The notes beneath the pieces are model-generated. The model did not search any database. It had not been told where the DNA came from and worked only from the letters and a program-made list of their open reading frames with translations. From NCBI RefSeq assembly GCF_002934665.1, contig NZ_NIRS01000003.1:862652-926651 (forward strand): 64,000 nt of DNA. Reading direction: 5' to 3'. Positions 1 through 9,025 of the stretch are shown here, piece after piece. The stretch's first letter is position 1. Each line of letters starts with the position of its first letter. This stretch comes from Pseudomonas laurylsulfatiphila (GTDB lineage: Bacteria; Pseudomonadota; Gammaproteobacteria; Pseudomonadales; Pseudomonadaceae). The position numbers were made by a program, and so were the translations under genes.

Positions 1-2
1 AG

Positions 3-428
3 GCCCGCGAGCTTTACATCCGCGCCACCACCGGCAGTTACACCAAGGTGCCGGGCGAGGATGACGTGAGCATCGCCAAGGGCATCACCGGCTACAAGGG
101 CCGGGTGCATGTGAACTTTGCCGCGCCGATCACCGAACTGTTCGAAGACACCAAGCAATTGGCAGTCGAGATGGACAAGCAAATCCTCAGCGGCTATCGC
201 TTGTTCCCGGTGCACTACCTGGCTTACGCGCAGTGGAAAGACGCTGATCCGCAGTTGCAGGTGCCGAAGGCCGCCGAGGTGTTCCCGGCCGAAGAACTGG
301 CCAAGGCCCAGGAAGAATGGCAACGCCGCCTGGACGCCTGCCCGCAAGAGCATCGTCCTTACCTGGTGCTGCAATATGCGACACCGGTGCGTAATCAGTA
401 CCGGGTGAAGGCAGGGTTGCCGCTGTAA
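3..428 (+). CDS. Acyltransferase-like protein, C-terminal part
   Basis: The reading frame is open from the left edge and ends at a TAA, giving about 141 C-terminal residues; the start lies outside the window. The visible part contains a patch reading GYKGRVHVNFAAPI followed by a charged helical tail. From memory this resembles the C-terminal half of a Pseudomonas protein annotated as 1-acyl-sn-glycerol-3-phosphate acyltransferase (PlsC-like). The catalytic HX4D motif would lie upstream of the window, so it cannot be verified here. The family call is therefore recognition, not motif proof. Confidence 0.55.
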   Translation, partial: ARELYIRATTGSYTKVPGEDDVSIAKGITGYKGRVHVNFAAPITELFEDTKQLAVEMDKQILSGYRLFPVHYLAYAQWKDADPQLQVPKAAEVFPAEELAKAQEEWQRRLDACPQEHRPYLVLQYATPVRNQYRVKAGLPL

Positions 429-462
429 GCGGTTTGGCTGGATACGATTTTTTAATCAAGAT

Positions 463-540
463 CAAAAGATCGCAGCCTTCGGCAGCTACTACACGGGATT
501 GATGTACACCTGTAGGAGCTGCCGAAGACTGCGATCCTTT
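463..540. repeat. REP pair, 'GGAGCTGCCGAAG' type
   Basis: Two inverted arms (463-492 and 511-540) of the form GTAGGAGCTGCCGAAGRCTGCGATC enclose an 18-base spacer. This is one of three REP tip types in the window and sits between the convergent acyltransferase-like gene and a minus-strand membrane protein gene. Confidence 0.85.
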
Positions 541-553
541 GCTTTGAAAAGGT

Positions 554-832
554 TCAAACCTGAGTGCTGATCCACGACACCAGCAGCGCCATCCCCATGC
601 AGGCAAAACCGAAGATGTAGAAAAACCGGTGCATGCGCAAGGTCGCCCAATCCAGCGTGGGTTCTACGTTCGGGCTGCTCTGGCGCTGCGCCTGCAAACT
701 GGCCATCGCACGCAGTTCGCGGCGACGGGTGGCGTGCAGCAACCAGCCGCCCGGGAAGGCAAAGAGCAAGGCCAGCAGATTGATCAGTTTGGCGGGATGG
801 GCGGTAAACAGCGTCATCAAGTGCAGCGACAT
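554..832 (-). CDS. Small two-TM membrane protein, unknown function
   Basis: Encodes 92 residues with two likely membrane segments, one near residues 8-28 (LFTAHPAKLINLLALLFAF) and one near 72-90 (FFYIFGFACMGMALLVSWI), joined by a basic, Gln-rich loop. I chose the ATG at 832 over the one at 844 because GAGG lies six bases upstream of it. No catalytic motif is visible. It is a conserved-looking hypothetical and I assign no function. Confidence 0.65.
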   Translation of the reverse strand: MSLHLMTLFTAHPAKLINLLALLFAFPGGWLLHATRRRELRAMASLQAQRQSSPNVEPTLDWATLRMHRFFYIFGFACMGMALLVSWISTQV

Positions 833-947
833 CACGAACCTCAAGTCAAACAGGTAGCAGTTGCCGGACGGGCGACCGCGGCGCGGATTCTACCGAAAGC
901 CTGCACCCCTGCCCTCTGTTTCCGACAAATAACGAAGCTTTTGATCA

Positions 948-1229
948 ATGGCTGTCCTGAGTCACGGCTTCGTCATCTGTATCGGCGAACATGCGCGTCC
1001 CGAAACCGACACGGATCACGTCATGCTCCACGCCGAAAACCAGGATCGTCTCTACCTCATCGCCCCCAGCGAAGAACAACAAACCCTCGTCGACAGCCTC
1101 GCCTTCAACGTTCAGGATCGCCATTGGCTGGTGTATTGCGCCCTGGGTGGGCATCAACATGCGGATTTACCGGAAACGGATTTGCTGACCGGTGTGAGCG
1201 TGCTGGATTTTTACTCGCAAGCCGCCTGA
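948..1229 (+). CDS. Hypothetical acidic protein, 93 aa
   Basis: A 93-residue acidic, His-rich protein with no signal peptide and no recognised domain. Third codon positions are strongly G/C in this frame, which favours it over the overlapping minus-strand frame (945-1160). No good Shine-Dalgarno sequence precedes the ATG, so the start is uncertain. It lies alone between a membrane protein gene and a REP pair. Confidence 0.55.
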   Translation: MAVLSHGFVICIGEHARPETDTDHVMLHAENQDRLYLIAPSEEQQTLVDSLAFNVQDRHWLVYCALGGHQHADLPETDLLTGVSVLDFYSQAA

Positions 1230-1240
1230 TTTCCTTGCCC

Positions 1241-1345
1241 CCTGTAGGAGCGAGCTTGCTCGCGATGGGCTTGAGGACGCCGCTGGGTATCAGATTTCCC
1301 GCGTCATCGTTAACGACCATCGCGAGCAGGCTCGCTTCTACAGGG
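1241..1345. repeat. REPIN, 'GAGCGAGCTTGCTCGCGA' type
   Basis: Inverted arms at 1241-1268 and 1318-1345 enclose a linker containing GTTAACGACC. A cousin of this linker is found in the REPINs at 5694, 22634, 40368 and 43696. Confidence 0.85.
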
Positions 1346-1352
1346 GCTCGCA

Positions 1353-1937
1353 TTACTCGCCCAGAATCTGACCTACGGTCGGGTCCTTGAACAGGCGGGT
1401 CAACGCATCGCTCAGCACATCGCTCACCAGCTTGGTGTTGGTTTCCTGGTTCGGCGCCATGCCGAAGCGCTGGTCCAGGGACGAACCATAACGGCCGCTA
1501 TAGCGACGGTTGGCGTTCTGCACATCCGAGCGGAACGTCGCGCCGATGGTAGCTTCGGTCACGTACATGCCTTCCTTGGGCGACTGGTACTTCAGTTCCG
1601 CCAGGGTCACGGTCAGTTGCGGCGCATTCATGGCGTTGTTCGTCGGGGTAAAGCCTAACAGACGCACGGCGGCTTCAGCCTGGGCCTGCAGCTTCGGCAG
1701 GATCTGCGCGCCCTGCACGGTGATCGCGCTGGTTTCCGGGTACAGGCCACCACGGGTGCCCAGCGTCGGCGACGGGCGACCGTCCACGACACGCACCACG
1801 ACGGGCTGGCCATGACCGACCGGGGCCAACTGCGCGGTGAGCTTGGGTTCCGGGCTCAGTTGTTGCGGGCTGTGGGCGCAGCCAACCAGGGTCAAACTGG
1901 TCACAGTGATCAAACCGAACAACAGGCGTTGCAACAT
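1353..1937 (-). CDS. YajG family lipoprotein
   Basis: A 194-residue lipoprotein whose signal ends in the lipobox LVGC (Cys20). The body (LAPVGHGQPVVVRVVDGRPS, then GLYPETSAI and later YVTEATIGATFRSDV) resembles the YajG family of predicted outer-membrane lipoproteins of unknown role. The ATG at 1937 has GGAGAG upstream and gives a clean signal peptide; the longer upstream extension has no such features. The gene is alone on its strand and is followed closely by a REPIN at its 3' end. Confidence 0.8.
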   Translation of the reverse strand: MLQRLLFGLITVTSLTLVGCAHSPQQLSPEPKLTAQLAPVGHGQPVVVRVVDGRPSPTLGTRGGLYPETSAITVQGAQILPKLQAQAEAAVRLLGFTPTNNAMNAPQLTVTLAELKYQSPKEGMYVTEATIGATFRSDVQNANRRYSGRYGSSLDQRFGMAPNQETNTKLVSDVLSDALTRLFKDPTVGQILGE

Positions 1938-2140
1938 GCTCTTCTCTCCAGAATCAGGCACAAACAGGCCGGCAGTATAGCGGTGCGCCACTGCGGGGAA
2001 CCAGCACCTCACAGTGTTTGATGAAATCTCTGACAAACCCTGGGGATTGCAGTTCATGTCACACAGATGTCACCACTCCTACACTTGCACGTAATGGCCT
2101 ACAGGCAACCTTCTGGCAATCACCCACACGGTACCTCACC

Positions 2141-2380
2141 ATGCGCCATCTGATCTCTCTGTTCGCGCCACGCCCGTTGCACCGTTGCTTCGCCCTGCTC
2201 GACCGCAATGGCCACTGCCAGGCCTTCAAGCAGTGCAGCTTGCAGCCCATGGGAGATGGCTGGGTTGAAATCGAGGAAATCCGCCTGAACTGGCTGAATC
2301 AGCCGCTGCCGGCCGGCGCCCGCGTCGTTTCGCAACCGCACCAGCCACGCTCGCGCGCGCAGCAACTGCTGACGACCTGA
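2141..2380 (+). CDS. Hypothetical protein, 79 aa
   Basis: A 79-residue protein beginning MRHLISLFAPRP with a compact core (FALLDRNGHCQAFKQCSLQP, then WVEIEEIRLNWLNQPLP). It looks like a small conserved Pseudomonas protein of unknown function. I prefer the ATG at 2141 to the one at 2018 because the region upstream has poor coding character. No domain or motif suggests a role. Confidence 0.6.
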   Translation: MRHLISLFAPRPLHRCFALLDRNGHCQAFKQCSLQPMGDGWVEIEEIRLNWLNQPLPAGARVVSQPHQPRSRAQQLLTT

Positions 2381-3121
2381 CCAAACACCTAATAAAAGTC
2401 ATAAAACACGACCATTTCCCTGCGTTTCTTAGATACAATCTCCCCCCGATTATAAGGACGTCTCCTGATCGGGCCTCGCAGCATCGTCAATGCGCTTGTG
2501 TTGACACCCCGCTCCGCCCACAGAGAGCCGCCCACACAGATCGAGTGAAGCTGGCGCGCTTGCTGTTTTGTTGAGCAAAACCTCCACTTTTCGCGAATCT
2601 GCAGAGCTGTCATTACGCTCGGTCACTGAGCTGTTTGCCCGTTTTGCCTGCCCTGTATCCCATGGCGGCAATCCATTCGGGCACGGTGCCAGGCTGGGAC
2701 AGCCCTTTTTGAGGTTCACGTCTTCAAAAGAGCGTGAAAAAAACGGGTTTTCACAACTTCACAAGAGTGTGGCGAGCAAATGAATAGTTTTGCGTCTGAA
2801 TATGCACCATTAGCGTCTACAACAGCCCAACGACACAGGACCGAGTATTCCTCGAACACCGGAGCCTGAAGCCTGTCCGCTACGGATTTGGTTGCACAAA
2901 CGGATGTATCGACCATAAGTCGAATTGCCAGTCGCACGTTGAAATGAGTCCATAGGGCTCTTATTAGACCCGGCAGGTAGCGTCCGTCGAAGTTGCGATA
3001 AATTGCGAAGATTCGGACATGGCGATACTGCCATGAATACCCTGGGGCCACACTGACACGCCCCGGAACGCCTGGCAGCCATGCCGACAATTTGGTGCTG
3101 CAGATTTTGGAGACGCGTTAA
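2381..3121. other. 740-base stretch ahead of mqo
   Basis: No convincing long gene is present. It is locally AT-rich, with a TACAAT-like box at 2434-2439, a TTGACA at 2501-2506 without a matching -10, a perfect hairpin GTGAAAA/TTTTCAC at 2734-2754, and a 29-codon ORF at 2780. The final 250 bases have neither high third-position GC nor REP sequence. It probably holds the mqo promoter and a long leader. Confidence 0.5.
2780..2869 (+). CDS. Possible 29-codon leader ORF upstream of mqo
   Basis: ATG at 2780 opens a 29-codon frame (starts MNSFASEYAPLAST, ends at TGA 2867-2869). It has only a weak GGCGAG ahead of it. It follows the hairpin at 2734-2754 and lies 250 bases before mqo. Coding is not established; it could equally be part of an untranslated leader or small RNA. 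Confidence 0.2.
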   Translation: MNSFASEYAPLASTTAQRHRTEYSSNTGA

Positions 3122-4630
3122 ATGGCGCATAACGAAGCAGTCGACGTAGTACTGGTTGGGGCCGGCATCATGAGTGCCACCCTTGCAGTGCTGCTCAAAG
3201 AGCTCGACCCCGCGATCAAGCTGGAAGTCGTCGAGCTGATGGATTCCGGTGCCGCGGAGAGTTCCAACCCGTGGAACAACGCCGGTACCGGTCACGCCGG
3301 GCTGTGTGAGCTTAACTACACGCCGCAGGCAGCCGATGGCGCCGTCGACATCAAGAAAGCCGTGCACATCAACACCCAGTTCGAGGTGTCGAAGCAGTTC
3401 TGGTCGTACCTGACCAAAAAAGGCACGTTCGGCTCGTGCAAGTCGTTTATCAGCCCGGTGCCACACCTGAGTTTCGTGCAGGGCGACAGCGGCGTGTCCT
3501 TCCTCAAGGAACGCTTCAAAGTGCTGAGCAAGCACCACGCCTTCGCCGACATGGAATACACCGAAGACAAGGCGACAATGGCAGAGTGGATGCCATTGAT
3601 GATGCCTGGGCGCGACCCCGGCGAAACCCTTGCCGCCACCCGCGTGATCAATGGCACCGACGTCAACTTCGGCGCCCTGACCAACCAGTTGCTCAAACAC
3701 CTGACCAGCGCACCCGATGCCCAGGTCAAGTACTGCAAGCGCGTGACCGGCCTCAAGCGCAGCAACGGCGGCTGGACCGTCAGCATCAAGGACGTCAACA
3801 GCGGCAACACCCGTGAAGTCGACGCCAAATTCGTCTTCCTCGGCGCTGGCGGCGCGGCACTGCCGCTGCTGCAAGCCTCGGGCATTGAAGAGAGCAAAGG
3901 CTTCGGCGGCTTCCCGATCAGCGGCCAGTGGCTGCGCTGCGACAACCCGGAAGTGGTCAAGCACCACCAGGCCAAGGTGTACAGCCAGGCTGCCGTAGGT
4001 TCACCGCCCATGTCCGTGCCGCACCTGGACACCCGCGTGGTCGATGGCAAGAAGTCCCTGCTGTTCGGACCGTACGCCGGCTTCACCACCAAGTTCCTCA
4101 AGCACGGCTCCTTCATGGACCTGCCGCTGTCGGTTCGCGCCGGCAACATCGGCCCGATGCTGGCCGTGGCGAAAAACAACATGGACCTGACCAAGTACCT
4201 GGTCAGCGAAGTGATGCAGTCGATGGAGCAGCGCCTGGATTCCCTGCGTCGCTTCTACCCGGAGGCGAAAGCCGAAGACTGGCGCCTGGAAGTGGCCGGC
4301 CAACGGGTACAGATCATCAAGAAAGACCCGAAAAAAGGCGGCATCCTGCAATTCGGTACCGAACTGGTCGCGGCCAAGGACGGTTCCCTGGCGGCACTGC
4401 TCGGCGCTTCGCCAGGTGCATCGGTGACTGTTTCGATCATGCTCGAACTCATCGAGAAATGCTTCCCGAGCAAAGCCAAGGGCGAATGGGCTGGCAAACT
4501 GGCAGAGATCTTCCCGGCCCGGGAGAAGGTTCTGGAAACCGACGCTGCGCTGTATCGCAAGATCAACACGCAGAACAACGTTGCCCTGGAACTGGTTGAA
4601 GCCAGCAGCGAGACCGAAAGCTACGCTTGA
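3122..4630 (+). CDS. mqo: Malate:quinone oxidoreductase
   Basis: A 502-residue FAD enzyme that oxidises malate to oxaloacetate and passes electrons to the membrane quinone pool, replacing or supplementing malate dehydrogenase. The N-terminus carries the Rossmann FAD motif ([14 protein letters not shown], residues 9-22). The Mqo-typical NNAGTGHAG and C-terminal [15 protein letters not shown] are present. Length matches the family. The ATG at 3122 has GGAG about ten bases upstream. It is monocistronic: a 740-base leader precedes it and a strong terminator follows. Confidence 0.96.
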   Translation: MAHNEAVDVVLVGAGIMSATLAVLLKELDPAIKLEVVELMDSGAAESSNPWNNAGTGHAGLCELNYTPQAADGAVDIKKAVHINTQFEVSKQFWSYLTKKGTFGSCKSFISPVPHLSFVQGDSGVSFLKERFKVLSKHHAFADMEYTEDKATMAEWMPLMMPGRDPGETLAATRVINGTDVNFGALTNQLLKHLTSAPDAQVKYCKRVTGLKRSNGGWTVSIKDVNSGNTREVDAKFVFLGAGGAALPLLQASGIEESKGFGGFPISGQWLRCDNPEVVKHHQAKVYSQAAVGSPPMSVPHLDTRVVDGKKSLLFGPYAGFTTKFLKHGSFMDLPLSVRAGNIGPMLAVAKNNMDLTKYLVSEVMQSMEQRLDSLRRFYPEAKAEDWRLEVAGQRVQIIKKDPKKGGILQFGTELVAAKDGSLAALLGASPGASVTVSIMLELIEKCFPSKAKGEWAGKLAEIFPAREKVLETDAALYRKINTQNNVALELVEASSETESYA

Positions 4631-4642
4631 TTCGGCCCCATG

Positions 4643-4681
4643 AAAAACGCCCCGTTCTCATTGAGAGCGGGGCGTTTTTTT
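4643..4681 (+). terminator. Intrinsic terminator of mqo
   Basis: Stem AACGCCCCG / CGGGGCGTT followed by a T run, 15 bases after the mqo stop. Confidence 0.93.
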
Positions 4682-4690
4682 ATGCATTTG

Positions 4691-4780
4691 AAAGATCGCA
4701 GCCTCGCTTCGCTCGACAGCTCCTACAGGAACACGCGGTCCAATGTAGGAGCTGTCGAGCGAAGCGAGGCTGCGATCTCT
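4691..4780. repeat. REP pair, 'GAGCTGTCGAGCGAAGCGAGG' type
   Basis: Two long inverted arms (about 4692-4729 and 4744-4779) of GTAGGAGCTGTCGAGCGAAG...CTGCGATC. This is a variant of the tip at 463, with the internal palindrome replaced by TCGAGCGAAGCGAGG. Confidence 0.88.
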
Positions 4781-4785
4781 TGATC

Positions 4786-5073
4786 TTAACCGCGAACCTT
4801 CTCGACCAGCTCGATGTAGTCCGGCGCATTGCGCTGGTCCTTGATCAGGGCAACAAAGTCATTGCCGTGCTCATCCTTGCCATTCACGTCGTAACCGGCT
4901 TCGACGAAAAACGTCAGGAAACGCTCGAAATCGTCGATACGCAGGCCACGGTAGGCCTTGACCAGTTTGTGCAGGGACGGAGAAGTCGCGTCGACCGGTT
5001 CGAAATCGAGGAACAACTTGATCTGCTCATCGCCGATCTCGTCACCAATCACTTGTTTTTTATCTTTACGCAT
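4786..5073 (-). CDS. PA4642 family protein
   Basis: A 95-residue acidic soluble protein (MRKDKKQVIGDEIGDEQIKL...) that I recognise as the uncharacterised PA4642 family of pseudomonads. The position, convergent with and directly downstream of mqo, matches the P. aeruginosa order as I recall it. It has no signal peptide or membrane segment. Function is unknown. Confidence 0.78.
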   Translation of the reverse strand: MRKDKKQVIGDEIGDEQIKLFLDFEPVDATSPSLHKLVKAYRGLRIDDFERFLTFFVEAGYDVNGKDEHGNDFVALIKDQRNAPDYIELVEKVRG

Positions 5074-5136
5074 TGCCGACTCCAGCTCGCAGACATTTCA
5101 CGGGGCGGGCAGTTTACCCCCGCGCAGGCACAGGGC

Positions 5137-5622
5137 TCAACGCGCACGAGTGCTGCCGGTATGCAGATCGGCCCAGACATGGCCATTGGCGTAGCTGAGA
5201 AACTGGCAATACACCGTGTCATTGCGCAGCAAGTCGATCACCACGCGGTATTGCGCCAGCGGGTAATAGAGGGTCAGGGTCTTGCTAGGCTCGTCGTAAA
5301 CCGGCTTCTTCAGGCTTTTGCTTTCACCATCGAAATTGACCAGCACCTGACTGATGGTCGCGCCCTTGTTCAGGGATTTACCCTTGAGACGAATCAGCAG
5401 TGGCGAAGTGACCGGAATCGGCTGTTGAGTGGATTGACGCTGAGCGCCGACCACCACCGAATAATCGGTGACCTGCATCAGTTGCTGCTGCTCGGGATCA
5501 GCAGCGCGCAGAGTGAGATCGTCCGGCGGCAGGAATTGACTGTGCATGGGGGCCGGGGCGGCGGCCAAGGGCAGGCTGAGGGTCAGCGCCAGAGCGGCGC
5601 AACAGCGGATCAAAACACTCAT
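5137..5622 (-). CDS. Secreted hypothetical protein
   Basis: A 161-residue protein with a clear Sec signal (MSVLIRCCAALALTLSLPLAAAPA). The mature part is probably beta-rich (LLIRLKGKSLNKGATISQV, then TLTLYYPLAQYRVVIDLLRN). The start ATG has CGGAG nearby. No known domain is recognised, and the periplasmic location is inferred from the signal. It lies 63 bases upstream of the PA4642-family gene on the same strand, so the two may be co-transcribed. Confidence 0.7.
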   Translation of the reverse strand: MSVLIRCCAALALTLSLPLAAAPAPMHSQFLPPDDLTLRAADPEQQQLMQVTDYSVVVGAQRQSTQQPIPVTSPLLIRLKGKSLNKGATISQVLVNFDGESKSLKKPVYDEPSKTLTLYYPLAQYRVVIDLLRNDTVYCQFLSYANGHVWADLHTGSTRAR

Positions 5623-5693
5623 GACGGGCTCCGGAGGGCGGGGCCGGGCACTCTAGCATGGGTGTAAAAAAACGTCTGTGAACAGCGCCCCCC

Positions 5694-5797
5694 CCTGTAG
5701 GAGCGAGCTTGCTCGCGATGCACTTAAGAACGCCGCGTTTAACCAGTAATCACGCGTTATCGTTAACGTCCATCGCGAGCAAGCTCGCTCCTACAGG
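5694..5797. repeat. REPIN, 'GAGCGAGCTTGCTCGCGA' type
   Basis: Inverted arms (CCTGTAGGAGCGAGCTTGCT...) flank a linker that contains ACGCCGCGTTTAACC and CACGCGTTATCGTTAACG, the same linker in reverse orientation as at 40408-40455. Confidence 0.9.
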
Positions 5798-5806
5798 TGG
5801 CGTACA

Positions 5807-6280
5807 TCAATCGAATTGCGCGTGCATCCAGGCCTGATACTCGGCAACACCCGGCTCGCCTTCGCGCGGCGCCCAATGTGCCAGCTCACCTTCACCGACA
5901 GGACGGTAAGGACCAGCCTTGCATTCGAACATCAGGCTATCGGCTTCCAGCACCACCAAGCCGTGGAATACGCCAGTTGGCAGATCCACGCCCACACAGT
6001 CGCCACCGGCCTGCAGAACTGTCTTGCTCAGCACGGCGCCGGCTTCGTCGAAAATCAACACACCGAGGCGGCCTTTGAGGACAAGCAAGGTTTCAGCCTT
6101 GTTGTCGCCCAAGTGCCGGTGAGGCGGGATATACGTGGACGGCTGTAGCCCCACCGCCATGCGATGGCAAGCGTCTTCCATCTGATGGAAATTGTGATGC
6201 TGGCGCCCGCGAGGATTGGCCGCGGCTTTCCCGGCCAGCTCGGCGAACAAGGTCTGATCCAGAAAACGCGGCGTATCCAT
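5807..6280 (-). CDS. WbuC-family cupin metalloprotein
   Basis: A 157-residue single-domain cupin. The metal-binding motif is visible as PPHRHLGDNKAETLLVLKGR (cupin motif 1, residues 52-71), with the second conserved His in PTGVFHGLV. In enterics WbuC is associated with O-antigen clusters; here the gene follows hpt with only a three-base gap, so the two are probably co-transcribed. The substrate is unknown. Confidence 0.8.
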   Translation of the reverse strand: MDTPRFLDQTLFAELAGKAAANPRGRQHHNFHQMEDACHRMAVGLQPSTYIPPHRHLGDNKAETLLVLKGRLGVLIFDEAGAVLSKTVLQAGGDCVGVDLPTGVFHGLVVLEADSLMFECKAGPYRPVGEGELAHWAPREGEPGVAEYQAWMHAQFD

Positions 6281-6283
6281 GTC

Positions 6284-6841
6284 TTACATTCCTTTAACGG
6301 CGAAAATCCCGTTGGCGTTACGCCAGTAGCCTTTGTAGTCCATACCGTAACCGAAGATGTAGCGGTCGACGCACGGCAGACCGACGAAATCGGCCTTGAG
6401 GTCCGGACGGGCCTTGCGGTCGTGGTCTTTGTCGATCAGCACGGCGGTGTGCACTTTACGTGCGCCAGCGTGTTTACAGAAGTCGATGATCGCGCCCAGT
6501 GTGTGACCTTCGTCGAGGATATCGTCGATGATCAACACATCACGGTCGATGAAGGAAACTTCCGGCTTGGCCTTCCAGAACAGATCGCCGCCGCTGGTTT
6601 CGTTGCGATAGCGGGTAGCGTGCAGGTAGGACGCTTCCAGCGGGAAGTGCAGATAGGTCAGCAGCTTGCCGGAGAAAATCAGCCCGCCGTTCATCACGCA
6701 GAACACCACCGGGTTGGAATCCGCCAGTTGATCGTTGATTTGTGCACCGACGCGGGCGATGGCCGCCTCGACTTCAGCTTCGGTGTACAGGCAGTCAGCC
6801 TCTCGCATGATTTGACGGATATGCTCGAGATCAGCGGACAT
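6284..6841 (-). CDS. hpt: Hypoxanthine-guanine phosphoribosyltransferase
   Basis: A 185-residue type I phosphoribosyltransferase that converts hypoxanthine or guanine plus PRPP into IMP or GMP (purine salvage). The PRPP-binding motif is VLIIDDILDEGHTLG (residues 102-116), and the PPi loop lies near VMNGGLIFSGKL. The length is typical. It is divergent from upp, so purine and pyrimidine salvage genes share one 165-base intergenic region. Confidence 0.94.
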   Translation of the reverse strand: MSADLEHIRQIMREADCLYTEAEVEAAIARVGAQINDQLADSNPVVFCVMNGGLIFSGKLLTYLHFPLEASYLHATRYRNETSGGDLFWKAKPEVSFIDRDVLIIDDILDEGHTLGAIIDFCKHAGARKVHTAVLIDKDHDRKARPDLKADFVGLPCVDRYIFGYGMDYKGYWRNANGIFAVKGM

Positions 6842-7006
6842 GGTGCTCTCCAGGGGATGGCGGATTCAGGAAAAGCGGGCAAAGGTACGCATCAAGCGAG
6901 GCCAGATCAAGCGTTTGTGGACTAACGTACTGTATGTCTATAGGACAACACCCTCGGATAGATTAATCTAGGCCGGTTTTTTTGCCCGCCGCCGGAGCCT
7001 TTCCCC

Positions 7007-7645
7007 ATGCCCATCCATGAGATCCGCCACCCGCTGATCCGTCATAAACTTGGCCTTATGCGCCGCGCAGACATCAGCACCAAGAATTTCCGTGAGCTCG
7101 CTCAGGAAGTCGGCGCCCTGTTGACCTATGAAGCCACCAAAGACCTGCCGCTGGAATCCTACGATATCGATGGCTGGTGCGGCACTGTGTCGGTCGAGAA
7201 AATCGCCGGCAAGAAAATTACCGTGGTGCCGATCCTCCGTGCCGGCATCGGCATGCTCGAAGGCGTGCTCAGCCTGATCCCGGGCGCCAAAGTCAGTGCC
7301 GTGGGCGTGGCCCGCAACGAGGAAACCCTCGAGGCCCACACCTACCTCGAGAAGCTGGTGCCGGAAATCGACGAACGCCTGGCCATGATCATAGACCCGA
7401 TGCTTGCTACCGGCGGCTCGATGGTTGCAACCATCGACCTGCTGAAAAAAGCCGGCTGCAAGGACATCCGCGCCATGGTGCTGGTCGCTGCGCCAGAAGG
7501 CATTGCCGTGGTCGAGAAGGCTCACCCGGACGTGATCATCTACACCGCGTCCATTGATCAAAAACTGAACGAACACGGCTACATCATCCCGGGGCTGGGC
7601 GATGCCGGTGACAAGATCTTCGGCACCAAGCAGAAGGACGCGTGA
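7007..7645 (+). CDS. upp: Uracil phosphoribosyltransferase
   Basis: A 212-residue enzyme that makes UMP from uracil and PRPP. Recognisable features are the N-terminal [23 protein letters not shown] near residue 77, and the PRPP loop [10 protein letters not shown] (residues 130-139). GGAG lies 10-13 bases before the ATG. Its stop is two bases upstream of the uraA start, forming the usual upp-uraA salvage operon. Confidence 0.96.
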   Translation: MPIHEIRHPLIRHKLGLMRRADISTKNFRELAQEVGALLTYEATKDLPLESYDIDGWCGTVSVEKIAGKKITVVPILRAGIGMLEGVLSLIPGAKVSAVGVARNEETLEAHTYLEKLVPEIDERLAMIIDPMLATGGSMVATIDLLKKAGCKDIRAMVLVAAPEGIAVVEKAHPDVIIYTASIDQKLNEHGYIIPGLGDAGDKIFGTKQKDA

Positions 7646-7647
7646 CC

Positions 7648-8922
7648 ATGCAGCAAGAGTTCAACGATCCGCTCTGGCGCACGGTGCTGTCGGGTGCACA
7701 GATGCTGTTCGTGGCCTTCGGCGCCCTCGTGTTGATGCCGCTGATCACCGGTCTCGACCCGAACGTGGCGCTGTTCACGGCCGGCCTGGGGACGATCCTG
7801 TTCCAGATCGTCACCGGGCGTCAGGTGCCGGTGTTCCTGGCATCGAGCTTTGCCTTCATTACCCCGATCATTCTCGCCAAGGGCCAGTTCGGCCTGGCCG
7901 CGACCATGGGCGGCGTGATGGCGGCAGGTTTCGTCTATACCTTCCTCGGCCTCGCGGTGAAAATCAAAGGCACCGGTTTCATCGACCGCCTGCTGCCGCC
8001 GGTGGTGATCGGGCCGGTGATCATTTCGATTGGCCTGGCGATGGCACCGATTGCCGCTAACATGGCCATGGGCAAGGCCGGTGACGGCAGTGAATTGATT
8101 CATTACCAGACGGCGATGATGATCTCGATGCCTGCGCTGCTGACCACGCTGATCGTTGCGGTTTTCGGCAAGGGCATCTTCCGCCTGGTGCCGATCATCT
8201 CCGGCGTGCTGGTCGGCTTTGGCATGTCGTTCTACTTCGGCGTGGTCGATACCGCGAAGATCGCTGCGGCACCCTGGTTCGCCATCCCGCACTTCACCGC
8301 GCCGGAATTCAACTGGCAGGCGATCCTGTTCATCGTACCGGTGGCTTTGGCTCCGGCCATCGAACACATCGGCGGCGTGATTGCCGTGGGTAGCGTGACC
8401 GGGCGCGATTACCTGAAGAAACCCGGCCTGCACCGCACCCTGCTCGGCGACGGCATTGCCACCACGGCAGCCGGTCTGTTTGGCGGCCCGCCCAACACCA
8501 CCTACGCCGAAGTGACCGGTGCGGTCATGCTGACCAAGAACTACAACCCGAAAATCATGACCTGGGCGGCGATCTTCGCCATCAGCCTGGCGTTCATCGG
8601 CAAGTTCGGTGCGCTGCTGCAAAGCATTCCAGTGCCGGTGATGGGCGGAATTCTGTGCCTGCTGTTCGGTTCGATTGCGGCGGTGGGGATGAACACGCTG
8701 ATCCGCCACAAGATCGATCTGGGCGAAGCGCGCAATCTGGTGATTGTATCGGTGACCCTGGTGTTCGGGATCGGCGGCGTGCTGATCGGCACCGGCACCG
8801 GGCCGGACGACTTCGGCCTCAAAGGCATCGCGCTGTGCGCGGTGGTGGCGATTGGCTTGAACCTGATACTGCCGGGCAATGACAGCTGGAAGCACAAGAA
8901 GGCGAATGAGCCGCTGCTGTAA
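7648..8922 (+). CDS. uraA: Uracil permease (uracil:H+ symporter)
   Basis: A 424-residue NAT/NCS2 family inner-membrane transporter with many hydrophobic segments and the family stretch FGGPPNTTYAEVTGAV followed by NYNPKIM. It imports uracil for Upp, encoded immediately upstream. I use the ATG at 7648 rather than the GTG at 7642, which overlaps the upp stop. No terminator is obvious; a REP pair follows after about 30 bases. Confidence 0.94.
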   Translation: MQQEFNDPLWRTVLSGAQMLFVAFGALVLMPLITGLDPNVALFTAGLGTILFQIVTGRQVPVFLASSFAFITPIILAKGQFGLAATMGGVMAAGFVYTFLGLAVKIKGTGFIDRLLPPVVIGPVIISIGLAMAPIAANMAMGKAGDGSELIHYQTAMMISMPALLTTLIVAVFGKGIFRLVPIISGVLVGFGMSFYFGVVDTAKIAAAPWFAIPHFTAPEFNWQAILFIVPVALAPAIEHIGGVIAVGSVTGRDYLKKPGLHRTLLGDGIATTAAGLFGGPPNTTYAEVTGAVMLTKNYNPKIMTWAAIFAISLAFIGKFGALLQSIPVPVMGGILCLLFGSIAAVGMNTLIRHKIDLGEARNLVIVSVTLVFGIGGVLIGTGTGPDDFGLKGIALCAVVAIGLNLILPGNDSWKHKKANEPLL

Positions 8923-8951
8923 TGCTTCAAGCGCTTTGTTGTTAATGAAAT

Positions 8952-9024
8952 AGCTTTCGCGAGCAGGCTCGCTCCCACAGTCTGGAATGCATTCCCCTGT
9001 GGGAGCGAGCCTGCTCGCGAAGCT
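8952..9024. repeat. REP pair, 'GAGCGAGCCTGCTCGCGA' type
   Basis: Inverted arms AGCTTTCGCGAGCAGGCTCG... and ...GAGCCTGCTCGCGAAGCT separated by 17 bases, between the convergent uraA and hemH genes. Confidence 0.9.
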
Positions 9025-9025
9025 T

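Noticed and set aside
945..1160. Minus-strand 71-codon ORF
   Set aside because: Overlaps the plus-strand frame at 948, which has the expected third-position GC; no ribosome site.
2501..2530. TTGACA as a promoter upstream of mqo
   Set aside because: No -10-like hexamer at 16-18 bases; AGAGCC is found instead.
2716..3090. Minus-strand 124-codon ORF upstream of mqo
   Set aside because: Trp/Arg/Cys-rich without coding character and runs through the hairpin and leader region.
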